Below, piece by piece: positions 35,633 through 46,294 of a stretch of 64,000 nt of DNA (its first letter is position 1; each line of letters opens with the position of its first letter). The notes beneath the pieces were generated by a model, which saw nothing but the letters and a program-made list of their open reading frames with translations, was not told the origin of the DNA and did not search any database. This DNA is from Lithodes maja. Its lineage: Eukaryota > Arthropoda > Malacostraca > Decapoda > Lithodidae. Made by a program: the position numbers and the translations under genes. Location: contig JBAKBP010003215.1 in the NCBI GenBank assembly GCA_037953745.1, positions 62,001 through 126,000 on the forward strand. Reading direction: 5' to 3'.

Positions 35633-36939
35633 AGGCGGCTAGCCTCGCACTGACGATCATTTGGTACAGGGTTGTGAGGGAATAGATGGCATGCAAAGGG
35701 TTAGTAAAGTTCTAATGGTGTTCCTTCCTACTGGGGGAAGGTAGGCTGGATAGGAGTATATATACAAAAGGTTTGAGAATGTTAGTTACGGAAAAGTTAA
35801 GGATATTCAGGGGGTATGCTGGAGAGGCTAGGTCGGAAGGGAGTTGAGGAGCGTGGGGGGTTAACGAGAGGGAGAGGGTTAAGGGGGGTTACGTGGAAGT
35901 TTGACCCTAAGGTCTCTGGGCGTAGGGATGGCATTAGGCTACAGTTGGTATCGTAGCCTGGGGGTTAATGACAGGGAAGGTATGTTAGCCAAATGCTACC
36001 GGGGGATGAGCAATAAGTGGTGGTATATGAGTTTGGAAATGATAGAATCATGGGGACTGTGGGCTGTGGGGAAGAGGAGGTAAACTGTAGGTGTGTGCTT
36101 GACTGTGGATAAAAGTAGAGAAAAACTTGGTGTATTATTACTCGTCAATACGATGGTTATGGACACTGTTACTCTGACACTATTTCTTGCTGATTCTAGT
36201 TGTTCCTGGGAACTGCGTTTTCTATGACATATATATCAAAGAAAGCGGCAGTTCGTAGGGGTAGCTTCGGTATTGTTTCGTGGTGAAAAGGCGTTGAGAC
36301 AATGGTAAAAGAGGGTGGGGTATACAATCTCTGGTTGGGGTAAGAATTAGAGTTACTGCATGGTGGCTAACATCTGCAGTCATTTCTGTCTAGGTCTTAC
36401 AGGAATAATGGTTATATATACACTGGTGTACCCGTGGGTATCATAGTTTCTTATCAATTATGACATGGGGTTTTAACAGATTACTTCTCGGATGGAAGAA
36501 CATACATAGATTTATGGGGGCGGTTGGTCTTCAGAAACTTAGTCTGGCAAGACAGGGGGTTAACATATTACTTCTTGGATGGAAAAACATACATAGATTT
36601 AGGCCTGTCTGAACTGGTTGGCATTGGCTCAACCTAGGGACAGGGCATGGGTGTATTATATTAAGGTGTATTCATGTTCATCATCATGTAGGTAGAGGTG
36701 TAGGACACGAGGGGTAGTGTATACGCGAGGTGGGGGAAGGGTCAGTGGTTAGAAGTGATAGGCAGGTGTGGTTTGGAGCTGCTTAGCCCTGCGGGCTTCG
36801 GCCTGTCTTAACTGGTTGGCTTGGTCACCTGGTCCTTTCGTTCTGTGGGCCTTTCCTTCGGGTGTTTCTGTTCCCGTTTCCTGATGGTGCTCGCTCGTGG
36901 CTTCCGTGGTGGGCTTCTCGTTCTGGGGCATTTTAAACA
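35633..36939 (-). repeat. Truncated Gypsy LTR, antisense
   Basis: Reverse complement of roughly 39417-40933 of the Gypsy-B LTR, shorter by about 200 bp because it has fewer internal repeats. On the minus strand it starts TGTTTAAAATGCC at 36939 and breaks off at about 35633 next to the 175-bp repeats. It lacks the promoter and R-U5 part. It contains a complete copy of the LTR-start ORF (36749-36931). Confidence 0.85.
36749..36931 (-). CDS. Small ORF at the LTR start (60 aa), antisense LTR copy
   Basis: Starts ATG at 36931 within AAAATGCCCC and is open for 60 codons. It is very similar to the ORFs at 39427-39609 and 18427-18597, sharing MPQN..KPTTEATSE, HRTKGP and ARRAKQL, with the same stop position. 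It is charged (Glu, Lys, Arg) and Thr-rich, with no domain I recognise. In Gypsy-A it is the C-terminus of the pol frame. In the two other LTR copies it has its own ATG. Conservation in three diverged copies hints at coding, but short young repeats can stay open by chance. Confidence 0.45.
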   Translation of the reverse strand: MPQNEKPTTEATSEHHQETGTETPEGKAHRTKGPGDQANQLRQAEARRAKQLQTTPAYHF

Positions 36940-36983
36940 ACGTTAAGGCGCATCGTCAATGATGAAGGGCCACGAATAAATAA

Positions 36984-37470
36984 TTACAAGTTATCATCAA
37001 TAAAGCCGAAAAGAGATTTGGAGATTATTCGTTCCATAGTTTTGCATGGGATAGGGTTAAAACTTATAGGTCTGTAATTGAGAGGGTCAGTTCTAGGTCC
37101 CTTTTAATATATGGGAACAACATGAGAAATCTTCCAAGATTGGGGAAGAGTTCCGTCCGTCATGGAGCGACTGAACAGAATATAAAAAGGGTAGTCTAAC
37201 TCAGTGGCACATTCTTTGAGAAGACAAGGATGGAGTTTGTCTGGTCCCATAGCAGAGTCCTGTTTAAGTGACTTGAAACGGGATTTAATGTCTGTAACTG
37301 TAAAAGCAATAGTCATTATGGTGTTAGGGAAGGTTTGGTGGGGGAAGGGATTGTTCAACAGATGTAGAAACAGATGCGAAGGCATCGGCAAATGCATTGG
37401 CCATAGTGGGAGGGTTGTCAGTAAGGGAATTATTTATTAATAGAGCACCAACTTTGGGTCTATCAATTTT
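36984..37470 (-). pseudogene. LINE reverse transcriptase fragment (Jockey/CR1-like)
   Basis: A minus-strand fragment with non-LTR RT hallmarks. A segment with SAMGPDKLHPCLLKE (about 37240) is followed by LPQSWKISHVVPIY (about 37110), then an in-frame stop. In the same frame come NYRPISF and KTMERIIS, ending at a stop at 36984. This is the fingers/early palm region only, with no catalytic FADD box. It is truncated and dead. The adjacent LTR fragment begins 45 bp downstream. Family assignment beyond a LINE of Jockey or CR1 type is uncertain. Confidence 0.75.
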
Positions 37471-37571
37471 TGTTTATTCTTTTTGCTTACTAGATATTCC
37501 TCCCCCCCCCCCCCCTCCGCTCAGATCGAACCCCCGTCATTTCGAATCCCAGACAAAACGTACCCACATTA

Positions 37572-37807
37572 TAATTGACTACTGTACATGCGAGTTTCAG
37601 GCTATAAGGCAGTTGAAGCCGTAAACATTGAAATTAAACAGAAAGGCAATAAGTATATAGATTTCTGATAGATAGAAAGGATGATTAATTTAGTTTTATG
37701 TATTTATGAATGTTCTATGACCGTATTTTAGTCATTAATTCTGCTGAATATCGTTGTCTATAACTCTAACTACCTTATAGCCTGAAACTCGCAGGTAGTC
37801 AATTATT
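37572..37807. repeat. Foldback / MITE-like inverted repeat
   Basis: Arms of about 40 bp (37572-37612 and 37770-37807) are imperfect inverted copies (TTTCAGGCTATAAGG versus CCTTATAGCCTGAAA), both edged by TAATTGAC/GTCAATTA. They enclose about 157 bp of AT-rich sequence. No TSD was identified. A C-run (about 37502-37515) lies just upstream. Nothing further is recognised to 38040. Confidence 0.65.
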
Positions 37808-38040
37808 GTAATTGATTTAAATGGCTAGATATATTTGAAGACTTTTGATGTAACAAATTAATGGGTATCAGCGAATAATTTTAAATTAATTGAATTAAAA
37901 TATAACTATATCCTAATATGTTATATACAGACATTATTATAATAGTGAATCATTATTCACACAAATAAATTGCTTCAAAAATCATGATACAATAAAAGTA
38001 TGAAAATACAGTGATATTGAATTAATATATACCTACTATG

Positions 38041-38426
38041 GGGTGGATGGGACTCGTTAACCTTGGTTGGCAACCCATCTAGGGGAGATAACCTTATGAA
38101 AATCCGGGTGGATGGGGATTCGTCAGCCTTGGTCGGCAACCTGTCTAAGGGAGTAAACCTTATACAAATCCTTACTGCTACTTTAGGGTGAAGCAGGTTA
38201 GTGGATGGATTAGCCGCATCACACCATTGTAGAAAAATAGTGCTAAAAAATACATAAAAGGCCTCGGAATCGGACGGACCCTAAATTGAGTGGTCAATCC
38301 TGTAAGTCCTTCAGTATACTGGCATGTGTTGTCCCTCTTACAGGGGATAGGTCCGCTTGGGGGCATTTTGTGTATGGCCACCCCCATTAAGGGGAGTAGG
38401 GGTCTGGCAATAGATAGATAGATAGA
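38041..38426 (+). mobile_element. SINE-like or short LINE-derived element with TAGA tail
   Basis: It opens with a 65-bp motif in two tandem copies (38041-38105 and 38106-38170, GGGTGGATGG...). It ends with a CCCC-ATTAA-GGGG hairpin, then GGCAA and a (TAGA)n tail at 38410-38425. The last segment matches the 3' end of the LINE fragment at 56193, including the GGCAA-(TAGA)n tail. No clear Pol III boxes or TSD were found, so the class is tentative. Confidence 0.55.
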
Positions 38427-38432
38427 ACAAAT

Positions 38433-39251
38433 ATGAAAATAGTCAGACGTGTTATCGAATTATTATATTACCTCCTCATTTACTTATTATAAAAACTTTG
38501 TTTAGTTTAGTTAACAATAAAGTATCATTGGTAACTGTTATGCCACGTTTCTAAGAAACGAGGCATATTCTGATTGCTATTCCCGGACTGGGAATGATGC
38601 AGTTATCTTCAACTAAGGTACCTCTCCACTGGGCGGGGAGTGACCTTATTTCCCCAAATTACCACATAAATAACAAGCAATAGACATGAAACACAAGGAA
38701 AGATATTTACAAAGGTTTTTATTCTTAACAACTAGGGTGCACAATATCAAAAAGGGTCTCGAAGATGGACAATAATACTTGTAAATAGATAATGGTTAGG
38801 TAAAATATAGTAGAGACAATAGGTCTCAGTACAGATAAATACGTCCTTAAGTATTAGCAGAGTATGCTCAAAAGAATTAAGTATTGAATCAGATATGATA
38901 ATAATAATAAGTGACAATAGAGGTAGGCCTCTCAAGAATTATATGAAGGACGATCTAAAGTTAGCACATGAAATAATAATTAACTGGATTTACATAGGAG
39001 CATAAAGTCTTTATTTATTAGTGGCCCCTCCATCAATGACGATGTGCCTTAAACAGTAATGGCACTCTTTGAACCCCAAAGTCAAACTGTTCAAATCAAC
39101 CGCCCCGGGCTGCTAGAGACCAAACATTGTAAGCGTACGCTCATAATCACTTACGGGATCGTCCTTATGATGCGGGAGCTCACTACGAAAAAACGTAAAT
39201 AAAAAATAATAAAAGAAAAAGATTAGAACTAATAATCTGCTATGCTTCCCA
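38433..39251. other. Unassigned AT-rich sequence
   Basis: No gene recognised. A stretch near 39010-39046 (TATTTATTAGTGGCCCC...) resembles the reverse complement of 36941-36995, which suggests a diverged repeat. A small CGTTTCT-A-AGAAACG hairpin lies near 38548. Confidence 0.5.
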
Positions 39252-39401
39252 TCATGTGGATGTTGATAGCGTGGGTTTGTCCCAAGATGCTGGCGCGTCG
39301 TTAGGTCTTCTCACTCCGGGGCTCGTTGCCGTCGGACGTGCGGTTTTGGATCTCTCTTCATTCTTCGTTCTACTGTCTGAGATAGTGAGTCTTTTGCTCA
39401 T
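39252..39401 (-). pseudogene. Possible LINE ORF1 N-terminal fragment
   Basis: A minus-strand open segment from an ATG at 39401 (MSKRLTISDSRTK...), Ser/Thr/Arg-rich, like the start of some Jockey-type ORF1 proteins. It lies immediately outside the Gypsy-B LTR and on the same strand as the RT fragment at 36984. Both may come from one broken LINE. Weak evidence. Confidence 0.25.
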
Positions 39402-39426
39402 TTGTATTATCTGAGATGTTTTTAAA

Positions 39427-39609
39427 ATGCCCCAGAACGAGAAGCCCACCACGGAAGCCACGAGCGAGAACAACAAAGAAACGGGAACAGAGACACCCGA
39501 AGGAAAGGCCCACAGAACGAAAGGACCAGGTGACCAAGCCAACCAGTTCAGACAGGCCGAAGCCCGCAGGGCTAAGCAGCTCCAAACCACACCTGCCTAT
39601 CGCTTCTAA
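39427..39609 (+). CDS. Small ORF at the LTR start (60 aa)
   Basis: ATG lies within AAAATGCCCC, 10 bp into the LTR, and the ORF is open for 60 codons. It is the same product as 36749-36931 and the last 56 codons of the Gypsy-A pol frame. Composition is Glu/Lys/Arg/Thr-rich with a basic ARRAKQLQ segment near the end. There is no known domain, signal peptide or membrane segment. Its position upstream of the LTR TATA box means the LTR transcript start would exclude it in the 5' LTR. In the 3' LTR it would be at the end of the genomic RNA, fused to pol or separate. Confidence 0.45.
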   Translation: MPQNEKPTTEATSENNKETGTETPEGKAHRTKGPGDQANQFRQAEARRAKQLQTTPAYRF

Positions 39610-39773
39610 CCACTGACCCTTCCCCCACCTCGCATATCCACTACCCCTCGTGTCCTACACCTCTTACCCGCCAGACTCTACCTACATGATGATGAACATG
39701 AATACACCTTAATTTAATACACCCATGCCCTGTCCCTAAGTTAAGATATCAATATCAACATACCCTAAAATAC

Positions 39774-40035
39774 CTTGTCTTGCCAGACTAAGTTTCTGAA
39801 GACCAACCACCCCCATAAATCTATGTATGTTCTTCCATCCGAGAAGTAATATGGTAACCCCTGTCTTGCCAGACTAAGTTACTGAAGACCAACCGCCCCC
39901 ATAAATCTATGTATGTTCTTCCATCCGAGAAGTAATATGTTAACCCCCTAAAATACCTTGTCTTGCCAGACTAAGTTTCTGAAGACCAACCGCCCCCATA
40001 AATCTATGCATGTTCTTCCATCCGAGAAGTAATAA
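39774..40035 (+). repeat. Triplicated motif in LTR U3
   Basis: CTTGCCAGACTAAG followed by CTGAAGACCAACC and a CATCCGAGAAGTAAT end occurs three times, starting near 39775, 39861 and 39957, about 86-96 bp apart. Two copies appear in the antisense LTR fragment near 36470-36600. Confidence 0.8.
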
Positions 40036-41986
40036 CATTAACCCCCATGTCATAATTGATAAGAAACTATAATACCCATGGGTACACCCTCGTGCAACCA
40101 TTACGCCTGCCCTATCTTGCCAGATCTCACGCCTGAAGATGCCGCGAGCAATCCAGTAACTATATTCCTGCACAGACGAGATGGTATAGGAAATTCCATT
40201 GTTCCTGTATTGCCCAATTCTAACCAGAGATTGTATAGATAACCCTCTTTTACCATTGTCTTAACGCATATCTACCACAAAACAATAACGAAGTTACCCC
40301 TACGAACTGCCGCTTTCTTTGGTATATATTTCATAGAAAACGCAGTTCCCAGGGACAACTAGATCAGCAAGAAATCGTGTCGACTAATAGTGTCCATAAC
40401 CCCTCGTATTGACGAGTAATAGTACACTATGTTTTTCTCTACTTTTATCCACAGTCAAGCACACACCTGCAGCTCACCTCATCTTCCCCACAGTCCATAT
40501 GATTCTATAATTTCCAGACTCATATACCACCACCTATTGCTCATCCCCCGGTAGCGTTTGATTACCCTACCTTCCCTGTCGGTAACCCCCAGTCTAAGAT
40601 ACCAACTGTAGCCTAATGCCACCCCTACGCCCAGAGACCTTAGGGTCAAACTTCCACGTAGCCCCCCTTAACCCTCTCCCTCTCGATAACCCCCATGCTC
40701 CTCCACTCCCTCCTAACCTAGCCTCTCCACCATACCCCCTGAATATCCTTAACTTTTCCGTTACTAACATTCTCAAACCTTTTGTATAATTTATATACTC
40801 CTATCCAGCCTACCTTCCCCCAGTAGGAAGGAACACCATTAGAACTTTACTAACCCTTTGCATGCCATCTATTCCCTCACAACCCATTCACAACCCTGTA
40901 CCAAATGATCGTCAGTGCGAGACTAGCCGCCTCGCCAGTGACTAACTTCTATTGCCATACTTCCAGATAAATGTGGCAGAGTTAGCATCCCCGTCTCCAC
41001 CACATCCAACAAACCATGCAATTAACAACCGAACCAATTAAACCAGCTGGTCAAGGCACCTTCGGTTTTGGTATTACGAACACCCACATCTGTCTCATAA
41101 ACAGAGGGTTATTACAAACACTTGTAATATGGCAAGCCCCCAGCCACAGCCGCCCGGACGACCATCACAGAGAGAGGACGCGCACCTACCCCTCTCACCC
41201 ACCCGAGGAGGGAGACCCCTACCACTGCGGAGGTATACCTGACCCCTGTTTTGACTTCCGGGTCATTGCCAGGTAGCACAGGAATTCTTCCTATCAATGA
41301 ACTAACCATGTATGATTAACACCTTTACTAACCTCTATTAACCCACAATAACCCATTAACCTTTCTTGCATACTCCGATAACCAATTTAGCACCTCAGCT
41401 ATACCATAGAATGAAGACTGAGCAATCTAAGAGAGACGCTCCTATCAAAGATGTCCCAAACCTCCTCGCAAAGTAGATCCAGTCTCTCTCCCCTAAATAC
41501 TTCCAGTATAGCCAAAATAGTACCTCTTACTAAGGCTCAGTTATCTCACATTATGAAGGCTCCATACAGCCATGTGCCACAACAGTAATCACCACCTTAC
41601 CTAGTTCCCGTATCAATTGAGAGCTCAAATAAGTCCATCAAAACTCGAGATCCCTATTGCCTACAGGGATAAAAACCGAACCTATAAACCAAGCTCCAGC
41701 CCCCAGTAAAATCAGTTGAAAGATAGACACCAACCAGTGGTTGGTCCCTTGAGTTGACCTCTAGCTCTATTTGTTTGTTCCTGAGAATTGAGTTCCAGAG
41801 CCGGCAGACTCCGTGGCAGATTTAGATAGAAGGATCTGTCCACGTAAAAGAAATCTACGTTCACCTTATAACCTTCAAACAGGCCGGGAAGCTGAGCGAT
41901 CGACGTGAGATGCGCTTGGCGTTAATTCCGATCCAGATTTTCAGGGAGATCCTAATATCTGTGATTCAGGTCTAGAAACCAGAGGG

Positions 41987-41994
41987 TATATAAG
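41987..41994 (+). promoter_or_regulatory. TATA box of the Gypsy-B LTR
   Basis: TATATAAG in the same context as 21026-21033 of Gypsy-A, followed by a conserved CAGCAACGATC segment. Confidence 0.7.
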
Positions 41995-42906
41995 AGTGTA
42001 ACCAGCAACGATCGCCAAGAGATCCGTCTTGAGAACTTTCTACATATGGACCATCTGGACGGCCGCGGAACCAGTCGTTAGCCCCCAACATCACGGACGC
42101 AAGATAACCAGGACCAGACCAATCAAATACTACCCAAGATTCACTTTATCAGTGCTACAGTGTTACAGTGCTATTTAGAGACGCACTTATTAATGTTTCT
42201 ATGAAGTGGCTATATCTTTGCCCCAGGTATAATTCATATATAACCATTCCATTAGGAAGTGCTAAGCATATCAGTGTTTATTAATTAACAGGCGATATTA
42301 ACTCTCGTAATTACTCATATATCCAGATATTATTACATAGCAGTGAAACCCTAGTGATATCTGATGTTCGCCCACTGATTCGCGTTCTATGTGTTTCTGA
42401 TACAAGAATACAAAACTTAGATCAGTACCCCCCTGAGGTTACTAGAATTCCTGTGCTCTAAAATATGCGTGTCTAATCTAGTCTGTGAACTACTACTTGT
42501 GTACCAGAGCTACCAGTGATAAATCTAATAGTGAATATGAATCTATAAGTAACATTTATGGTCTCCAGTATATAAACTTGTGAATATAGCCCAGTGATCA
42601 GAAGATTAATACCTGAACGTTAGAAGTGGGAGACTAGGCTCCATCCAGATCCACTTAATGCTAGTTGTTCAATTCTATCATTTGTCTTGTACGAGTATTC
42701 ATACCTTCTTATGCTTCATATTAATCATCATCAAGAAAACTACAGAAGTGTGTACATCAATAAACGTGATCGTGTGTCTTGTTACCGTGTGTTTATTTTG
42801 TGTTCTCTATTCCTCATACCTTGTTTTGTGCATGCAGCCTTCTATACCCAGTCAGTTAGAACTCACATTACCCAAGTTAATCCTTTAGAAAAACAGGGCA
42901 TACCAT

Positions 42907-42918
42907 TGGCGGCAGCGG
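42907..42918 (+). other. Primer binding site of Gypsy-B
   Basis: TGGCGGCAGCGG one base after the LTR end. Identical to the site at 14462-14451 on the minus strand in Gypsy-A. Confidence 0.75.
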
Positions 42919-42986
42919 TGGTTCTTGATTCGGATAAAAGGTTGCATTACATTGCAAGTTTGGAACAGCCAGAACACGATAACATC

Positions 42987-43904
42987 ATGGTGCACCGTTC
43001 TCACATCCCCATCCCACATTATGATGGGGAGACTTACGAGATCGAAACATTCATGAACATAGTGAAACCCGTACTTGACCTAGTTTATACCACGGACGCA
43101 GAAAAGATAGCCGTGACATTAACGCACCTGGGAAAAGCCGTTTCCCTGGTTGCCTACCAAGTGCACCCTGCTCTCACATGGGACGAATTTCGCCCAATAG
43201 TGATAGAGGCCATTAAGCCTTTGTTGGGCGTTTTCGTGGCCCACACCCGTCTCCAAGACACTAAATTCGAAGGCGATCTAGATGCCACAGTGAATAAGAT
43301 CGCCCAACATATCAAAGTGTCTTTCCCCACATTGACCAGAATCCAGCAAGAACAGCAGATTCTGGTCAACCTTGTATCAATATTGCCCTCAGCAGTAAAG
43401 GATCATTTCCGTGTGCACGATTTCGTCGGATATCAAAAAGATCTCATCACGATCCGACGTATTTTGGCCGTGCACACAGAAACACCCACCCAAATCGCTG
43501 TAATCAAGAGGTTCCCCACACACCCGCAGCACCTCGACAACCAAAACCCCAAGGCTCAAACCTTCAACTCCAAGAATGCCTATCCATCCTCATCCTTCCA
43601 CAACAAACCTACCTACCCTTCCGGCAAGCCCCAACCCAGTAGGCCCCGGTTCCAACCTACCCAGCCACGCAGAATCTTCAACCGGAACAGAACCTACAAC
43701 ACCTACCAAAGTAAGAACCCTACATTAGTGATTATCAACCCCTATGATTTCCCTGCCTGTAGTGCTAAGTGTGTCCTCCATCAAATTCGTGACTCTGCCA
43801 AACCTCGCCCCTTTACTCCTCGCATTTCTGTAAATGAAGAGGAGTGGGGACAAGAGGAAGAAATGGAGGCAATGCACACAGAAGACATAGCCCCCATATC
43901 ATGA
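42987..43904 (+). CDS. gag: Gypsy-B gag (altered C-terminus)
   Basis: The open frame extends upstream into the LTR, but the first ATG matching Gypsy-A gag is at 42987, giving 305 codons. It is collinear with the antisense gag at 13450-14382: HLGKAVSLVAYQVHP near 50, ILVNLVSILPSAV near 125, a basic Arg/Asn/Gln/Pro region, then NPYDFPAC. No canonical CCHC knuckle. Near the end an extra segment of about 22 nt relative to Gypsy-A shifts the frame, so the last residues differ and the protein stops early. The protease frame follows. As capsid protein it would assemble virus-like particles in the cytoplasm. Confidence 0.85.
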   Translation: MVHRSHIPIPHYDGETYEIETFMNIVKPVLDLVYTTDAEKIAVTLTHLGKAVSLVAYQVHPALTWDEFRPIVIEAIKPLLGVFVAHTRLQDTKFEGDLDATVNKIAQHIKVSFPTLTRIQQEQQILVNLVSILPSAVKDHFRVHDFVGYQKDLITIRRILAVHTETPTQIAVIKRFPTHPQHLDNQNPKAQTFNSKNAYPSSSFHNKPTYPSGKPQPSRPRFQPTQPRRIFNRNRTYNTYQSKNPTLVIINPYDFPACSAKCVLHQIRDSAKPRPFTPRISVNEEEWGQEEEMEAMHTEDIAPIS

Positions 43905-43980
43905 CCTCAGACGATACCGAGGAAACCCTGGAGGAGGTAGATCCCGACCCCCAGGATTTTTAAAGTATCCCCCGCCCACG

Positions 43981-44196
43981 ATGGCCTCGGCGGGGGACGC
44001 CATAACTGATCGCACTGCCCCCATTTACTACATGGCCAAAATCAAGGACATTCCTGTCCGCTTATTAATCGACACGGGAGCTGCTAAGTCATGTTTGTTC
44101 AAGTCTTATTATGATCAACACCACCGACTATTTGGCCCCTTGTTACCTACCAAAGCAGAACTAATCTCAGCTGCTGATACCTACTTAAGTCTCCTA
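43981..44196 (+). pseudogene. Gypsy-B protease, first part
   Basis: Aspartic protease with the catalytic motif LLIDTGAAKS. Identical in layout to the antisense protease of Gypsy-A. The ORF is cut after 44196 by the Gmr1-like element, and the codons up to 44262 belong to that element's LTR. It resumes at 54161 after the duplicated target CCTA. Confidence 0.9.
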
Positions 44197-46006
44197 TGTT
44201 ACGGCTGGATCGGCAATACATATTCGGGATTCTTGATCGTAGGACAGAAACGGCTTAAGTGACAACGACACGCTCGATTCCAGTCCCAAATACTATATGC
44301 TCCAGACAACAAAAGCACCAACGCCCTACAGAGTTATCGTCTACGGTAACGAGGTACCTTAACTCGGCGAAAGTGTACAACAGGGGTAGGCTATGAGGCT
44401 AAACTCCCTCAGACATTTATAGGTTACGTTATTACTAAAGAAATGCAATACTCAAGAAACTACGTTAATATTAAGCCTCTAATAATGTAGAATAGAAGCA
44501 GGCTAAAGGTATGACAGTGAAATGCTAAATGACAAATGTACACGCCTACTTGAAAGCGCGTGCACTACAATAACTGTCCCCTACTAACATGCACTAGCAT
44601 GTAGCATACAAGATGTTCATGATCCAGTAGATACCTAATAATACACATGGGAGGAACATAAATAGTAGTCACTTATTATAATAATGAATCTATACTTGGA
44701 ATAACTAAAAGGTTGCAGGCAACAGTACTGCGCCAGTAGCCTACTACCGCATAGGCTACTTCGCTTCTCTCACTCTGTCTCCCCTCCGAGTCCGTATGCG
44801 CCCTACGCAACAGAACTCCGGACACAGCAGCAAAACGACAGTGCAGTTAATTGATACATGAAAGTATTAATAGTGTTGTCTTGTGTGTGAGTAATGTGTA
44901 TTGTAAAGGGTTACATACATATACTTAAAGAGAGCTGCAATGCATAGTAAAATAAAGATATATCCCACTCATCATCCCCATGTGTTCTAGCTAGCAGGCC
45001 AAGTCACAGGAACAACGAGTCCCAGCACCGAAAGCGAGAACCCAGGAGAAGACTGTAGAGAACACAAGGACAGATAAATTATGTTACTCTACTATACCGG
45101 CACTACGAGCGAGCTGTAGTCTCGGGTACTACACTCGCTCCTGGCTCGGTATGCAAATCAAGGCTAAGTCCTCGTCCCTCTACAGACAACTCCTGGGCAT
45201 GGTCGGGCTCTTACACATGGCACCAGTCTAGTCACAAATGGGATGATGAGCGGGGCATATAACTCGTGAACATGTAGAACGTTCACCAACTATCCTCATC
45301 AAGAAGATCGCTGTTCACATTAACCCCTTAAATCTAATACATGTAAATATATGCTCGTCCTAAGAGTAATACGAGAGGTGAGTGCTGAAACTCCTTTAGG
45401 ACCTCAAGGGAAGGTTATGCATTTAAATAGAGAGAAGAATGAAATGAGAGTAATGTCGTCAGAGAGAAAGAGTGCAACAGTGAGAAGTTGGGAGAGAGGG
45501 CAAGGGATGTTAGAATCTCAAAGGTTCTAGGCAACCTGGTCATGGAACACGCAGCCAGCCTCCAGGCAGTGTGCTGTACGACAACATGGGCCCAGCCCAG
45601 GCAGCGTAGGCAGGCAACAATGGACTACCAACCCTGTCGCGCCTAGCTATAAGCGCAGGACTGCCAACCAGTCCATACGTCTGGCAACCCACCCGGCCGG
45701 CAGCGTGGCGCGTTGCTACCCTCTTGCTCTGAAGCCTAACTCACTCTCTCTCTCTGAACTCCCATTGTCTTATCTATCAACTTCTCTATTGATACTACAT
45801 ATTAAATGGAAGGTCTCGACATGGCTTAAAACAAAACCCACCAATGGTTAGCACATGACGAGACCTTTGCAGAGATACAAAGAACATAGTTATAAGTTGT
45901 CACACTCAATATACATTGCGGCTGACGGTAGCCAGATCACGGGCGGTACAGTCGAGTACCAAGGAGTACAATCAGGTTGCGTTGCAAAGCACTGGGGTGC
46001 GTCACA
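44197..46006 (-). repeat. 3' LTR of the Gmr1-like element
   Basis: It starts TGTTACGG and ends GCGTCACA in plus-strand reading. Collinear with 51701-54160 minus the hAT insertion. 1810 bp. No ORF worth calling. A CT-rich run lies near 45740. Confidence 0.95.
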
Positions 46007-46018
46007 GCCCCCCCAAGA
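46007..46018 (-). other. Polypurine tract of the Gmr1-like element
   Basis: On the minus strand CTTGGGGGGGC abuts the LTR start TGTGACGC. About 275 bp of untranslated sequence with an A-run lies between it and the RT stop at 46295. Confidence 0.8.
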
Positions 46019-46294
46019 TTTTAGATAATCGACCTTAGAAGCATTATCAAAATCTGACAGGCAACCAACCGACCTGCTACCCTTAGCTGCCACTAATTGC
46101 AAAAGGTGCACAACAACTGAAGTGTGAATTATACATAAAACACAATATCGCATGCATTATGCTACAACAATAAAGACTTACAAAACTAAAAAAAAAAAAA
46201 GAGTTTTCTCGTTTATTTTATTGTTTTATAATCTTTTTGGACGGCGTTATGATAGCCTAATTTTACTCCTGCTCAACCCACACACCGTGCACGA

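Larger units (their letters stand above)
39417..42905 (+). repeat. Gypsy-B 5' LTR (3489 bp)
   Basis: It runs from TGTTTTTAAAATGCC to GGGCATACCA and is followed by a PBS. It is homologous along its whole length to 18422-21901. It contains the LTR-start ORF (39427-39609), three tandem-like copies of a CTTGCCAGACTAAG motif (near 39775, 39861 and 39957) and a TATA box (41987-41994). An LTR of this size is exceptional for Ty3/Gypsy elements. The exact first base is uncertain by a few nucleotides. Confidence 0.85.

Noticed and set aside
37502..37515. Homopolymer C run, and similar runs at 54480, 55141 and 63791
   Set aside because: Likely simple slippage or assembly-sensitive runs. Relevant only as frameshift sites in the Gypsy-B pseudogenes.
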